A DNA stretch of 60,000 nucleotides from Phoronis australis. Taxonomy: Eukaryota > Phoronida > Phoronidae. The stretch spans positions 257,992 through 317,991 of the forward strand of contig NMRA01000055.1 in assembly GCA_002633005.1 (NCBI GenBank). Direction: 5' to 3'. Both the position numbers and the translations under genes were made by a program. Of the stretch, positions 22,301-33,747 are shown piece after piece. Within the stretch, counting starts at the first letter, position 1; every line of letters begins with the position of its first letter. Below the pieces are notes generated by a model that saw only the letters and a list, made by a program, of their open reading frames with translations, was not told where the DNA came from and did no database searches.

Positions 22301-23602
22301 GTTTGATGATCGAACTGGCTGAAGACGTCGAGTCAACATTGACCTACCTTTTGAACTTTCCATGTCAGAGGTCACTGTTGAAGTAGTGCTGGAGGTGAAT
22401 ACGGAAAACTTTATTACATGGCCGTATTTCCCTCAAGAGATTCAACGCGCATGGGATAAGTCATAACACGTAAAACAAATTGCCTTAATTATAAAGTTAC
22501 CTCTTACCTTGTTAAATATTTAAGGTAGTTGTTTCTTTGTCTTGATCGCATACTTCTGGCCTCCCATTGGAGAAATCTTTGTTTTCCAAAGGATGTGAGA
22601 TTCACTACAATTAGTTCACTCTGTGACACAATTTGTCGCAAAATGCCCACGATTTCCAACTCATTTACAGATTTTTCACCAGCACTGTCCTGCTGAAAGA
22701 CACAATTTGTTTTATTTTAGGTTGTACTTCTAACAAAATTAATCTGGAACTACCCATTTTTAACTTAGCACATTTTTGAAACTCATTTGACACAGAAGCA
22801 ATTGACAAACTAAAAAAAAACTTCTACTACATAAAGTTTTATAAGGGAGCCTTCACATATTACATCATTCAAAATTTGTCACTTTTTACTCCCCTGCCCC
22901 GTCAACATGATACAACCACCCCTGAGTGGCCTCTAATTACCTCATCACAGCCAAACTCCCATTTGGGCAGTGATGGAGTGGGTCTGTTGCTTGTCTGTGT
23001 ACATGACTTTAAGGTATAAGCCTATAGTGAAATATGATCAAATGTTGGAAGCGTGTAACAGGTCCTGGCTTTGGAATTACTCAATTTCCATAGCAGAAGG
23101 TGAACTAGTTTTTCAATGATATGCACTATGATGACGATATTCTAAATAAACCTTATGATGACATCACCATGAGTCTACTCTCCTCCCCGTCACAAATATG
23201 ATCTTTCCAAACCCCTCCGCCCTCCAGTGATGAAATAATACGGGAATTCTCACTAAGTTGTGCAGAACAAACCATATTAATAATGGATTAAGATTTCCAT
23301 AACTTGAATTCCAATAATCTCTTTTTCAGACATATTGTGTGCTAGCTAACAGCTTACTAGTGGTTATGTAATTATTCAATGAACAATTCAAGACACCACC
23401 TTCAGTTGCATGATTTCAGCCTTGAACTTTCTATGAACATTGGATGAATACATAGCACTGATATCTTACCTGTACTCTTAGCCTTATTTTGCCCCACAAA
23501 TACCTTACCTGTGCTCTTGGCTTTTGATACCGATACAGAGTATCAATTCGTGTATCAAGTAAGCTCTGAAGGATGGTGAACTCGTACCCCGATTCTATAT
23601 AC
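19397..23602 (-). CDS. ermard: ERMARD C-terminal exons 13-16
   Basis: Exons 23509-23602 ([18 protein letters not shown]), 22508-22692 ([20 protein letters not shown]; human VERTLRSRQRQNYLRM), 20190-20288 ([20 protein letters not shown]) and 19397-19547 ([15 protein letters not shown], then [10 protein letters not shown]; human FVKSILQYTENLVA, KNKWNETINL), then TGA at 19399-19397. Exon 13 has two donors 39 nt apart (left edges 23509 and 23470) and exon 14 has a NAGNAG acceptor (CAGCAG). Confidence 0.92.
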
Positions 23603-26600
23603 CTGGCAACAGAAAAGCAAGTATGGCAAAGTTTGAGCATGTACATTGTTCAGCTTAAGATGTGGTCTTTTCCTAAGTTCCGACTAATTCAGACACAATT
23701 TAACAACACTTTCCCTTATTGCAAGCGTGCTGACCACCATCAGTTGAATGACTGTCAGTATTTCTTTTCATAAGGTTTCTTTCAAATTCTTGTGGCTTAT
23801 GAAATGTAATTCTAACTAGTGTCTCATTTATACCATGACATCTCTTAAATTATTCATTACACCGTAACAAAAGTCCATCATCATTGTATATCAGCTATAC
23901 GCATAGCAATTTACATTTGACCTTCATTTGACTTGCACAAACTATGTATTTTCTTTAACCCAGATATAATGCCCTGGAGTTCCAGGGTTTGCTACTGTTG
24001 TTCACTGAATGTTTGTTTTATGCAATAAATATGATTCTGCTTAAATAAAAAATGAAAACCTTTGATGATCAAGATGCAGCAGAATGGGTATTGTGCAGTA
24101 TGTTCCTCCTCCCTGTTATAATAGTGCAAGGCACCATTGAGTATGTGAACTCTGACCTGGTACTTGTTCTTGAGACAAGAGAAAACTGAGCTGAGGCCCA
24201 AATGTCACAGGCAAGTATTTATTTTAACCACTTCACTGTCTGCTTGCCCTAAGTTTTTTTCAAGTTAAAAGATGAATAGAAAGTATTTTTATCAGAAAAT
24301 GCAACTTTTTCCTCTTGCCAATATTTGTCCACTTAAATATTAAGCAGTCTGACTGCAATCGTGGCGCTTTTGTATTGCCCATCTTACCAGAGATTACCAA
24401 TTATACGTTATTTACCTGTATTCATTATATTGTAATTGTACTAGTCATAATAAATGACCTTATATCGCCGACCTCCGTCTCCTTTTCATCTCTGGTAATG
24501 AGCTTGTGATGCGTATCATTTGTCTTATTATTCGGGACATATGTCAATCATAAAAATATTGAGTCATTTTTGATGTACCACACTTTAGGTACTACTTTAC
24601 ATATGTGTAGTAGTATTGAACTGCATTGCCCACAAGTTTTTAACTGGTACTAAATATTATTGTTGTTATTATCATTATTATTTTCATTACTATATGAAAT
24701 TTGTCCCAGCGACACACCTGAGCAGTTCTTTCAGTTGAGGCTCAAGTTGCATATAATGCGAGCAGCAAGTTATCGCAGAGCTCTCAACACAGGATGAAAC
24801 AGGTGCCTCAGGACTGAAATATAACCACACGAACAACTGAAATATTTAATTACTGTACATAGCAGCCACTTTGTACGTATAAAGTATTTGAAAGTCACTC
24901 AGGATTTAGTAATAACTAACACTTGTTAGCACTTGCTATTCAGTTTGTGAAGGACCAACTATGCTATAATATGGTGAATGATATTGCTTTGATTGCCAAG
25001 ATATAAACCAACATTTCGTTATTCCCACATAATGGTATAAGGAGATATTCAGTGATAACTACTTACACTTGTATATCTGGCTTGGGTATATCATTCATGT
25101 CAAGCAAGTCTCGGGATAGTTTGCCAACTTGCCTCTTAAGTATGCACACTGGATGATATCGTGAATCATAATTTATGAATGCTTGATGGGTCTCGTTCCA
25201 AATGGAAGGCTGAAAATGAACAAAATGACAAAGTTTACTTTCACACTGTAACTGTACGTCATAAAAATAGTAGACATTCAGCATATCCAGAGGGCCCGCT
25301 TGCATGAAACAGTCCCCAAGACTGTAGTGCGTCCCTAAAACTAAGGACACTGGATCCTCCTGCTCCATCACTTTTCCATTCCAGTAATAGAACTGTCTCA
25401 AGCATCCACTGTGTTTGTCTCTTAAAGGACCCCCAGCCACAAAAAATGGATCCAAACCCGATGGTGACTCGCTAGTATCTGAGAGTAAAACCATGAATCA
25501 GAATTTTGTGACTCTGTTCATTATCTATTAGGGTTGCAGTTTTTTTCAAGTACTTCCTGAAGCATTGAATCAGACAACGCATGAAACCACTCAACAAGAC
25601 GATTTCAGTATTTCAAAAACAAATTGAAGTTTCCCACTCAGCGATATGACAATTCCTTTAAATGTACGTTGAACCTATTCTGTGAGCACACAGTATTGGA
25701 AACAGCTGCCAAGTTACAATGTGTATTAATGATCCTAGTCTTCAAAAACGACTGTACATTCCCGTGATGCTTTGACTTTATTGGAATATTTTGGAAATAT
25801 TTGTTATAACATTAGAACACGGCTTACCTCAGAATGCTGATTACCATGGATACAGAGAGCTATTACTAATGACAACAAAATGGAAGAAAGCGACTGAGGT
25901 ATAAGGGTGAAATCACACTGCCCATGACTAATGCGGTCACGTGCTCTCGGTCCCCCTTCATACATGAACAGATCATGAAGAAAGTCCTGAAATAGAGTTG
26001 GTGTGTTATAGAAAATAATTGCGATTACTTTAACACAAGTAGTCCTGATATTGGTATTGCTGTTCAACATGTTTAGTTTGAACTTTGATTTTATATTTTT
26101 ATTGAAAAGTGTCCAAAAAATATCAATTAGTATAGAACATCAACGCAAATAATAATATCACTATCAAAGCACACAAAACTCTTAGGCCACATTGGACGTC
26201 AACTCTGTTATCTGATGATGCTTTTAGAAATAAAGCGAATTATTAATAGAATTTTTTAATTATAGAGCAATTGTTCTATGATTTCTCATAAAATAACAAC
26301 TGAATAATTATATTAATATAACAAATCAGAAACATGAAACAATATTTACCATAAATCCATCTCCAAGGTAACACCTTATTCTGTTCTCTGTGCCATCAGC
26401 CAAATATTGCCCGAGGATCTGTTGAAGAAATAATGTGCAGTTATAAATAACTCGCATTACTGCAAACAATAAAATTCTACTTCCAATTAGTAAGTGGTAT
26501 TTCATGATTTAAAGCTACACGTCACAAAATGTTTTTCTTTATTGGTCATAAATACAGTTAAATAACGCTGGCAGTAACTACCTCGCGCACAAACTTACCT

Positions 26601-29600
26601 CGTCAAAAGTTGTGTACAGCGTTGAAAACTGAAGAAGAAACAAACAAAAATGAAAATAATCTGTAACAGATAATTTTCTCATTGTTTATATCTAATTTAC
26701 AGTATATTTATTTACAGTATTTAACACATCACCAATTATCTACGTTACAAGGGAGACAAGTTTCATCAGCATGACCTTAACATGCACAACAGCTATGTGG
26801 CTTATCTCAACAGCTATATGGCTTATCTCAACTACTGCATCACATGAAGCTTATGCAACGTCCAAGTTGATAAGTCAGGAGGTTCCTCTCCTGAAAATGG
26901 ATAGGGTTAACTTTAAAAAAACAGTGAACGCCATGAAAGCCTATTTTAGCCGCTTAACCACTCAAAAGCAAAGGCAACTTGAATGTGTGAACAATGTACA
27001 ACTGTGAACATTGTGTGTAGCACAAGACTGTACAGTTGGTTACAGCTGAGACCCTCACTGTGATAAAAAAGATTAAACTAAAGAAAGATATGTTCACACA
27101 TGAGTCAAAAAAATAAATATGCAGTGTTTAGTGAAATTTTGAGGAAACTAATTGGATTACCTCTGCTGTGAGAACTCTCTCTGGACAATTGTTGACTGTT
27201 GCAAAGAGTGACCTCAGACATTGTTCCAACAATGTCAACAGTAAAGTCACACTCATCCCATATCTGAAATGAAACACAGCTAATACCAAAAAACTGGCTT
27301 GATGCAAACATCCATAAATGAACAAAATGTGCATCAAGATTCATATAACAGCAACAACCTAATTATTCATAAAGCACTTTGTACATTAAGGTCTTCACAA
27401 TTAGCAATTACAATTACACATACGATCCAAAACACCTATATCATAAGACTAACAGCTCTGATACAGCAGAGGGACTGCACCATCAACTTCATGTCTACGT
27501 ATCAAGTTCTCAACATCACTGAGCTCCTATTCAACACCAATACCAATGTCTTGACATGGAGAATTCTACTGCTTAGAAATCAAACCAAAAAAATCCTACC
27601 CTAACTGCATTATGATCTGACTTACTTTTCCTCAATGTGGTTTGTCAATGCACACTCTAAATAAGGCATCGTAGCCAGAGAGATGAAGCAGGAGTCCTGA
27701 GAAAGTTTCAAAAATAAGTGCAAAGAACCACGGTCAACTGCAAACTCTGAAAGAGAAGGAAAGGGAGTTTTACCAAGATGAACCCTATTTGCAATTGCTA
27801 TATTTCTGCAACCACAAACTGTCATCTAAACCATGTAGCCAATGAAAATACATATTCAATAAGGACCAATAAACAAAAGAATCATGTGTATAAATATATC
27901 TAAAGAATCATGATACAAGCTTTGGTGTTTTCCCTGGTTGGATAAAATTTCAAATTCCATCACAAACAAGTCTACAGACTGATTAGCAATAAATCCTTAA
28001 TGTATTCATTTCCTCACCTGGGATGCACGAATATAACTCATCTACCTCTCTCAACACTACATAAGGTCTATCTGGTATCTGGCTCACGCCTTTTACCTGC
28101 AGTTTCTTCCCTATTGAGATCATCACCAACAGCAGGAAGTACCAATACCTGAGAAGCCATACAAGTAGTGTAAGTGCAATTCACATGTCTGCCAGACAAG
28201 GATTGATTTGTATAAATAGAAGCCAGAGGAGAGTCAAAGACATGCCAAAAACAACACACTGATTTTGTAGAATTATCTTGAAACTAGCTGATAAAGAAGT
28301 TTCATACCATTTATCTAGGTTTGTGAATTGTTAAATTACAGATGCCAAGAAACATACAATTGAGCCAAAATGGGGAATTAAAATACAGTGTAAGTTTTAC
28401 AAAGGGCTTTTTTGTACAGCTTAATATGTTGACGAGGTAAAAATTGCACTTTCACCATTATGCAAAATGTAACAATGGGAGAATCTGCTACACTACTACA
28501 AAACTATGCAAAGTAAACCAAAGGTGCACTTACTGTTCTGGAACTTCCCCAGGCAAACAGAAGCCATGCCACAGAATATTCCTCAGGTTCAGTGATGTTG
28601 GTGGTCCAACCAAAATCCGTAATAAACTAATCTGCAAAAGTCATGCCAGGAGCATTAACTGTATGGATCTTATTTAAAGTTCAGAATATATTATTATTTT
28701 TACCATTTATTCTTCAAACATAACATTACAAATAGTTAACAATAATTGATTATTAATAAAATATTTCCATTCATTCCAATAAGCAAAACAACCAACTCAC
28801 TGAAAATTTTAAATCATTATAGCTTTGTCATTTCATCAAAAGCAAGGCATCGCATACGGTGCAGACACAAGAGATGACCCAAATGTCCAAATTTGTCCAA
28901 GTTTAGAACGTCACATCTCAGAAATAGTTGATTGAATTCATGAAACTTTCCGACACTCTGCGTCACGCAATGTTCTCCAAAACGGTGTTAGGAATTGTTT
29001 TTTTGCATGAGGGATACAAAAAATATAATTTCTTTAATTTTCAGAAAAAAATGAAAATGAAATATTTTAGAAAACTGTTGTCATTCAGCATTTTTTAGTC
29101 ATTCTCTAGAAAATTTAAATAAGAAATGGTCACGATATTGATACCATTGTTTTAATATCTTTTTTGCTAAATTTATGTAAAAGATGATACAGTTAGTAAC
29201 AGATTAGTAAGAAGTTAAACATCAAATTCTAGAGTTAGAAAATACATACTTTTAGTGAATTAAAATCTATAGTTTTAAAGATACTTGGCTAACTACACCC
29301 ACTTGTCAGTAATGTCCTACATATCCTTAAACAGTGAAATTGTTTTTCAAATATATGCAAGGATGCATTTGGGAGGAAAATACTTACACAATTTTGGTCA
29401 ATTGCATCTTTGAGCTCAGAAGATGAAAGTACATCTTTTAGCATATTGGGACATTTTGTTCCTTTCAGCAGAAACAGCTGAAATATATGTCAAATCACCG
29501 TAGTTAGTTATCTTTAAACATTGTCAATAATCTAACAATTAACAAATCTAATAAACTAAAATTCAACAAGGAGTATTAAAAATATATTTACAGGCAGTTG

Positions 29601-32600
29601 AGGAGTTAGAAACCTGACTCAAGGCGGGGTCTAGCAGTGTGGCCCAGGGAGACTCAAACTCATGACCTCGAGTAAAGAAGGCGGGCACCATCACAATAGG
29701 CGTCTTCCAACAAGGAGTACCCCAGACTGGAAAATGAGCAAAAATTTTCAGTGCCAGTGCAGTTTAATTCTTTGAAAATTGTGCAGTAAGTATCTACATG
29801 GATACTGTTTCTCAAATGTGTTAATGTTGTTGTACATAATACACATTCTAATTACTTTTCAAATCAAAGCTGTGCGTGAATCATTCACTACTCTTCTTAA
29901 GCAAAAAGAAATACCAAAAATAATAAAAACATCTTTGATTTAATCACTGAACAGCAAATTGAAAGAATAATTTTCATAAGGCAATGCTCACCACATTCTC
30001 TTGTTCACTATTAGATCAAGATAAGGACTACAAGCTGTTGTGTAGCACTTAAGGGTTTGAGCAGAACTATCACCAACAGAGGTCTCTGCTCCTCAGTCCC
30101 CAAAACAAACATAATGCAATTTTGTCATGATCCCAAGTAGCCAGCACACTTGCTTGAAATTCGTGAGCAAACTGCAAGTCTTATGTGTGATTTTACATTC
30201 AATGCTTATGGTGTTAAGGAAGCAGTGTGGCCTAGTGTGATAGGTGCCCACCTTCTTTACTCAAGGTCTGGGTATGAGTCCCACTCGGCCACACTGGTAT
30301 AGACCCCTGAGTCAGGTTTCTAGCTCCTCCGCTCGGTTTTAACTATATATTAATAAAGCACAAAAATGGTCCCAGGTGATCAGTGCAATGGGCCCACATG
30401 CACAGCCTGTGCACGTCTGGTACAGCGTGTACCAGACCGCCTTCAATTGTTTTTTATGGTGTTAAGATAAGGGTTGCCAAGATATTTCATTTCATTTGCT
30501 TGCTCTTTTGATGAATAAGTGACAGTGCCTAGTTTATAGTTTAAAGGCCATTTTGCATTATGAAAAAGCTCAAAAAAGCACCCAGTCACCTTCGTGGTTT
30601 GTTCTACACTAGTAACAGTATATCCAAGCAGATAGAGTGTCAGGATTAAAACAGGTTACGTATGACAGGTCATGTGAAAATGAAATCAAACCCAAGAGCT
30701 GAATATGCAAGGTATATGTCATCACTGTCATTGAATCCATGAGTGCACTTCTGCTTGCAGAACTTGTAATTATCTTTAGATACAATAAAGTGTCTTGCAT
30801 AATTAAGAACAACACATATGCAAAGATATAACACGAACCTTCAACCATTTCATTAAGTTTCATGACTAATTCATCCCAATTTTGTAAAAGAAATGTTTAG
30901 CTGATTTTGTCCTGTTTCAATTCCTTTATTATTTGCCTCACAGCTGTGAGTATATCTTAAAACCTCACCATAAGAAATGCTCAATGAGTCACACAACGGT
31001 GCACAAGGCGATGATTGCTAGGCATGGCAGAGATACTACATGTTTTGGTCTCTTTAGTCGAAGATTAGTGGAACCAGTTACTCCAACTATCACCTGGTTT
31101 CAATGAATGATCAACCTAACTATTCATCACAAAGAAAACTTTTCATGAAGATGAAAGTGGCCTCATTGCCTACATCTGCAAAACTGAATGGTACATCTTT
31201 TTTGTCACCAGGTGGTGGTAGCAGACTCATTTGTCTCATGCAATTAGTAGCTGTTGCTCCCAATTGTCCACATACTTACATTTCCTAAACCTCTCTCTAG
31301 ACAAGCAGTTATGAGCAAACCAGATAACTCTGCATTTCCACACTTCGACTGTTGCAGGAAGCAGAATGAATCGCATAAAACCTAAACAAAATCGTAAACA
31401 GTCAGAACACGTAGCCCGAGGAAGGTACTTTCATTTACTTTATAATAATCAATTTAAAATTTGAGACAACTGGTATGTCATTACCTTTATGAAGCCTTTG
31501 TTACCTTTGTGAAAATGTTTTCCAACTATGACTCCTGTGGGTCATTATTATTACTACTAGAACTCATCAACACTCAACACTTTCACAACACCACTAAGTC
31601 TTCAAACTAAGACCAACTAAACCATGCATCACCATAGCAATGCTGAAACTTTTCAAAAACTTTTACCTTTTCACACTTTGTCCAACTTAAATCTTCTTTA
31701 CAGGTATTTATGAAGTCAGCAGGTGTCATGGGGTTAAACAGTACGACCGCAGAGTTCGACAAAGGAGCAATTACTGCTTCCACACAACTTTCAAAATAAT
31801 CGGTTGTGTCATCTGCATCTGAAAACACAAAAACAAGTTACAACACATGGCATAATTTAACTAAAAATATAATGACCATTACATTTATTTTTGTCACTTT
31901 TACATGTTGCCTTGTACTAATAACACAGAACATTTGAGAACAACCGAGACCAGATTCGATTTTTCAAGTAGCACATTATCTGTGGGGCACAGGTGAATTA
32001 AAACTGCCCAAATAATCAACTTTTCACAAAAAATGCTGTATTTTTTAAACCTGAATGAGTTATGCACCAGTGTTAGAGTGCCAGTTGATAAGCTCGGAGT
32101 GATTAACGCTCTCACACGACAGCTTGAGCTTTAGGTGATTGGAAATACTGTTGATTACTGAAACTATCTTTAAGAGAGTACCTGACTGGTTCATGCTCAA
32201 TACCATGTAGGAGGAACTGATTTGATTTGTGGCAATTATGATGACATAAAAGCATAAGAGTGTAAGTCTGAAAAAAACTTTTTCTAGTAATGTTTAACAA
32301 CACTTCAGTATAGAAGATTTATCCGACTTGCGATTCATGAAAATGTTAAAGAAACACTGCCATAAAGACACTGGGACACAAAATTAGTCTTATTTAGTCT
32401 CACTCTTTTGTGGAAAATTCCATTACAATATGCAGTGCTTTCGTGGAAGGTTTAAAAACCAAGCACAAAAAGAATGCGGCATAAAGTGCTACATGTCAAA
32501 ACATAGCTAACAAATGAAAATTACTCAGCAGGCTCATAAAAGGCTAATCCAACCATGTCAAACGGCCAATTTGTCCCCAATTTCACATACAATGCAGTAA

Positions 32601-33432
32601 TGCCACCAACTCACCAACACAGTCAACGTTTAACAACCATCACAAGGTAAAGCATTGGGGGTATATTAGGTGAAATATTAAAACTGAAAATGTACATGAA
32701 ACAGGGGTCTTTCATTATCCATTTGGACTGTAGCAGTTTTACTTCGATTTGTAAGCCATGTATATTTGAAAAATATCCTGGAGGACTCACAAGTTTAAAG
32801 CTTGCACAAGCTGCATTTCTGGGCAAATTTGGATGTTTCAAAAATGAATTCTAGGTGTTTTGTACAAATCAGACAGATTTATTGTTTAATAGAGACAAGC
32901 AAGTCCCACAGAAACATAAAAATATACAGAAACAATGTTTTATGACAATGAGGCAAGTTTGCATCATAACCCAATCAAACCCAGAGTCAGAGAGGAATTC
33001 CATGGTAATGGGAGAACAACAGTCAGATATAACCAGTTTCATGCCTTTTATTCAGTGGATAAAACTGGCAAGCACATTATATCAAACTATCACACACGTG
33101 AGATGTGCACAACAAAGTGTTTTGGCTACATATGACATGTATCCTCTTGGTTTTCAAATTTGCTCTTACGTACACCCATCACACCCTACTTTGAATACTC
33201 ATTGCAAACTATTTTGTCAACAGTATTATCATCAACTACCTTGTAAAGTATTTGAAATGTTATCAAAATGTAGAAAAGTGCGGCTCTCTGCTGTTGTCAA
33301 CCATGGCAGCGAATGAGGTTCCAAATGTTTCACACTGCTTTTGTCACCACTTTGACTTTCTTTTCCTTTTAAACAGACAAGATTATAAACGTAAGAAGAC
33401 AAGAAAGTTTGAGTTGAGCCAGTTCTTGACAT
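19397..33432 (-). CDS. ermard: ERMARD (ER membrane-associated RNA degradation protein, DUF4209 family)
   Basis: Complete on the minus strand. Coding exons in order: 33240-33432, 31667-31818, 31280-31381, 29388-29477, 28534-28631, 28018-28148, 27626-27746, 27161-27263, 26599-26628 (30-bp microexon), 26350-26418, 25828-25986, 25067-25209, 23509-23602, 22508-22692, 20190-20288, 19397-19547. All junctions are GT-AG and phases agree; 639 residues (human 678). Diagnostic peptides: [18 protein letters not shown] then [22 protein letters not shown] (DUF4209 core), [35 protein letters not shown]. The last exons carry a hydrophobic segment ([13 protein letters not shown]) that is probably membrane-spanning. 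In humans it is an ER membrane protein of poorly known biochemistry linked to periventricular heterotopia. Start: the ATG at 33432 gives [13 protein letters not shown], matching human TTCLSPSVYDIIC. Confidence 0.93.
19548..20189 (-). other. ERMARD last intron, no further feature seen
   Basis: AT-rich, between donor at 20189 and acceptor at 19548. Minus-strand open frames at 19978-20241 and 20046-20312 cross the exon 15 boundary in the wrong frame and are not genes. Confidence 0.7.
21958..22258. mobile_element. Short relative of the 5-kb transposon, TTAA-flanked, containing an N
   Basis: 21962-22230 is nearly identical to 6772-7045 (GTATCAGTCCACGGATCCAC onward). After a single N at 22231 it jumps to the outer 23 bp of the right inverted repeat (CTGGTGCTCTCGTGGACTAG, then TAC). 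TTAA lies on both sides (21958-21961 and 22255-22258). It is either an internal deletion derivative or a longer copy collapsed at an assembly gap. It sits in an ERMARD intron; the rest of 20289-22507 holds nothing recognised. Confidence 0.85.
23603..25066 (-). other. ERMARD intron, no further feature seen
   Basis: AT-rich with simple TTATTATTATTA-type stretches near 24660. No coding segment or repeat pair recognised. Confidence 0.6.
25067..25209 (-). CDS. ermard: ERMARD exon 12 (a longer alternative reaches 25467)
   Basis: Short form: acceptor TTGTTCATTTTCAG then [20 protein letters not shown], phase 0, fits human SVFKEKSAVELLISL to GYSSRCHPV. The frame stays open upstream for 86 more codons, to an acceptor AG at 25468-25469 that keeps the same phase. 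That extension reads [16 protein letters not shown] and [13 protein letters not shown], has no human counterpart known to me, and could be an alternative exon part or retained intron. Confidence 0.85.
25828..29477 (-). CDS. ermard: ERMARD central exons 4-11 with DUF4209 core
   Basis: Exons 29388-29477 ([10 protein letters not shown]), 28534-28631 ([18 protein letters not shown]), 28018-28148 ([17 protein letters not shown]), 27626-27746 ([17 protein letters not shown]), 27161-27263 ([20 protein letters not shown]), 26599-26628, 26350-26418 ([16 protein letters not shown]) and 25828-25986 ([20 protein letters not shown]). The R-x-R-D-R-x-S-H-G sequence is the conserved centre of DUF4209. The hydrophobic run after it ([13 protein letters not shown]) could be a membrane helix. 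Confidence 0.92.
28885..29165 (+). repeat. Dispersed repeat D, copy 1 (ERMARD intron)
   Basis: Shares AAATGTCCAAATTTG, then TCTCAGAAA and GTTAGGAATTG, and the distal TTTTTGCTAAATTT, in the same order with 59198-59520. About 280 bp, class unknown, non-coding. Confidence 0.65.
29593..29700 (-). repeat. tRNA-like SINE E, minus copy
   Basis: The reverse complement reads GGTGCCCGCCTTCTTTACTC, then GAGTTTGAGTCTCC (B-box-like) and GGCCACACTG, then AGTCAGGTTTCTAACTCCTC. It matches 30217-30339 in opposite orientation, about 0.6 kb away. Confidence 0.7.
30217..30339 (+). repeat. tRNA-like SINE E, plus copy
   Basis: Begins GTGTGGCCTAGTGTGATAGG (A-box-like TGGCCTAGTG), then GGGTATGAGTCCC (degenerate B box) and TCAGGTTTCTAGCTCCTC. 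Same family as 29593-29700. Intron 29478-31279 holds nothing else recognised. Confidence 0.7.
31280..33432 (-). CDS. ermard: ERMARD N-terminal exons 1-3
   Basis: Exon 1 (33240-33432) from ATG, ending phase 1. Exon 2 (31667-31818) reads [19 protein letters not shown]. Exon 3 (31280-31381) reads [15 protein letters not shown], matching human LMKLTSCLERALGD. Exon 1 is the least conserved and its assignment rests on the donor AAG/GTAGTT, matching phase and weak N-terminal similarity. Confidence 0.78.
31819..33239 (-). other. ERMARD first intron, no further feature seen
   Basis: AT-rich. Both-strand open frames (for example 32855-33316) show no recognisable domain. Confidence 0.6.
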
Positions 33433-33747
33433 AGCACATCGCTAATAAAGAACTTCACAGTTTGAGTAACCCAAATCATTCAATTCATTTCAGAAAGCAG
33501 CTCCAGTGCTTTTGACAACTACACTTTTGCAGAACCCGGAAGTGCTAGTTAAAAAGTTGTGTAATGATGTCTTGCTTTAGTTTTGTATTTTTAGACACTG
33601 CTCATAATAAAAGTTAAACGATGTGAAGGAGTAATAAATGAAGAAAATTTTGTAGAAGTACTTGATGGCACCAAGAAAGGATACCTTGATTTTTCAGCTT
33701 GCAACTTGAATTCGAAATTAAATTCTGATGGTTTGTCAACAACAAAG
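33433..33747. promoter_or_regulatory. Divergent ERMARD/TIMM50 promoter with an ETS-type site
   Basis: Only 315 bp separate the two opposite start codons. ACCCGGAAGTG at 33534-33544 matches the ETS/GABP consensus (CCGGAAGTG), common in bidirectional promoters and in promoters of mitochondrial-protein genes. AAGATGGCGGC at 33745-33755 matches the YY1 consensus and contains the TIMM50 start codon. CpG is more frequent from here through TIMM50 exon 1 than in the flanking introns. Whether transcription starts inside this interval is inferred. Confidence 0.75.

Noticed and set aside
18990-30339. True tRNA genes at the SINE heads
   Set aside because: A- and B-box-like words are present but acceptor stems do not pair and no anticodon arm is convincing.
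32855-33316. 153-codon plus-strand frame before TIMM50
   Set aside because: It overlaps ERMARD exon 1 on the opposite strand and shows no domain, presequence or splice link to TIMM50.
33706-33747. Upstream in-frame ATG of TIMM50
   Set aside because: It adds MNSKLNSDGLSTTK, without presequence character, before the Kozak-like ATG at 33748; the downstream start also fits a YY1-type promoter motif.
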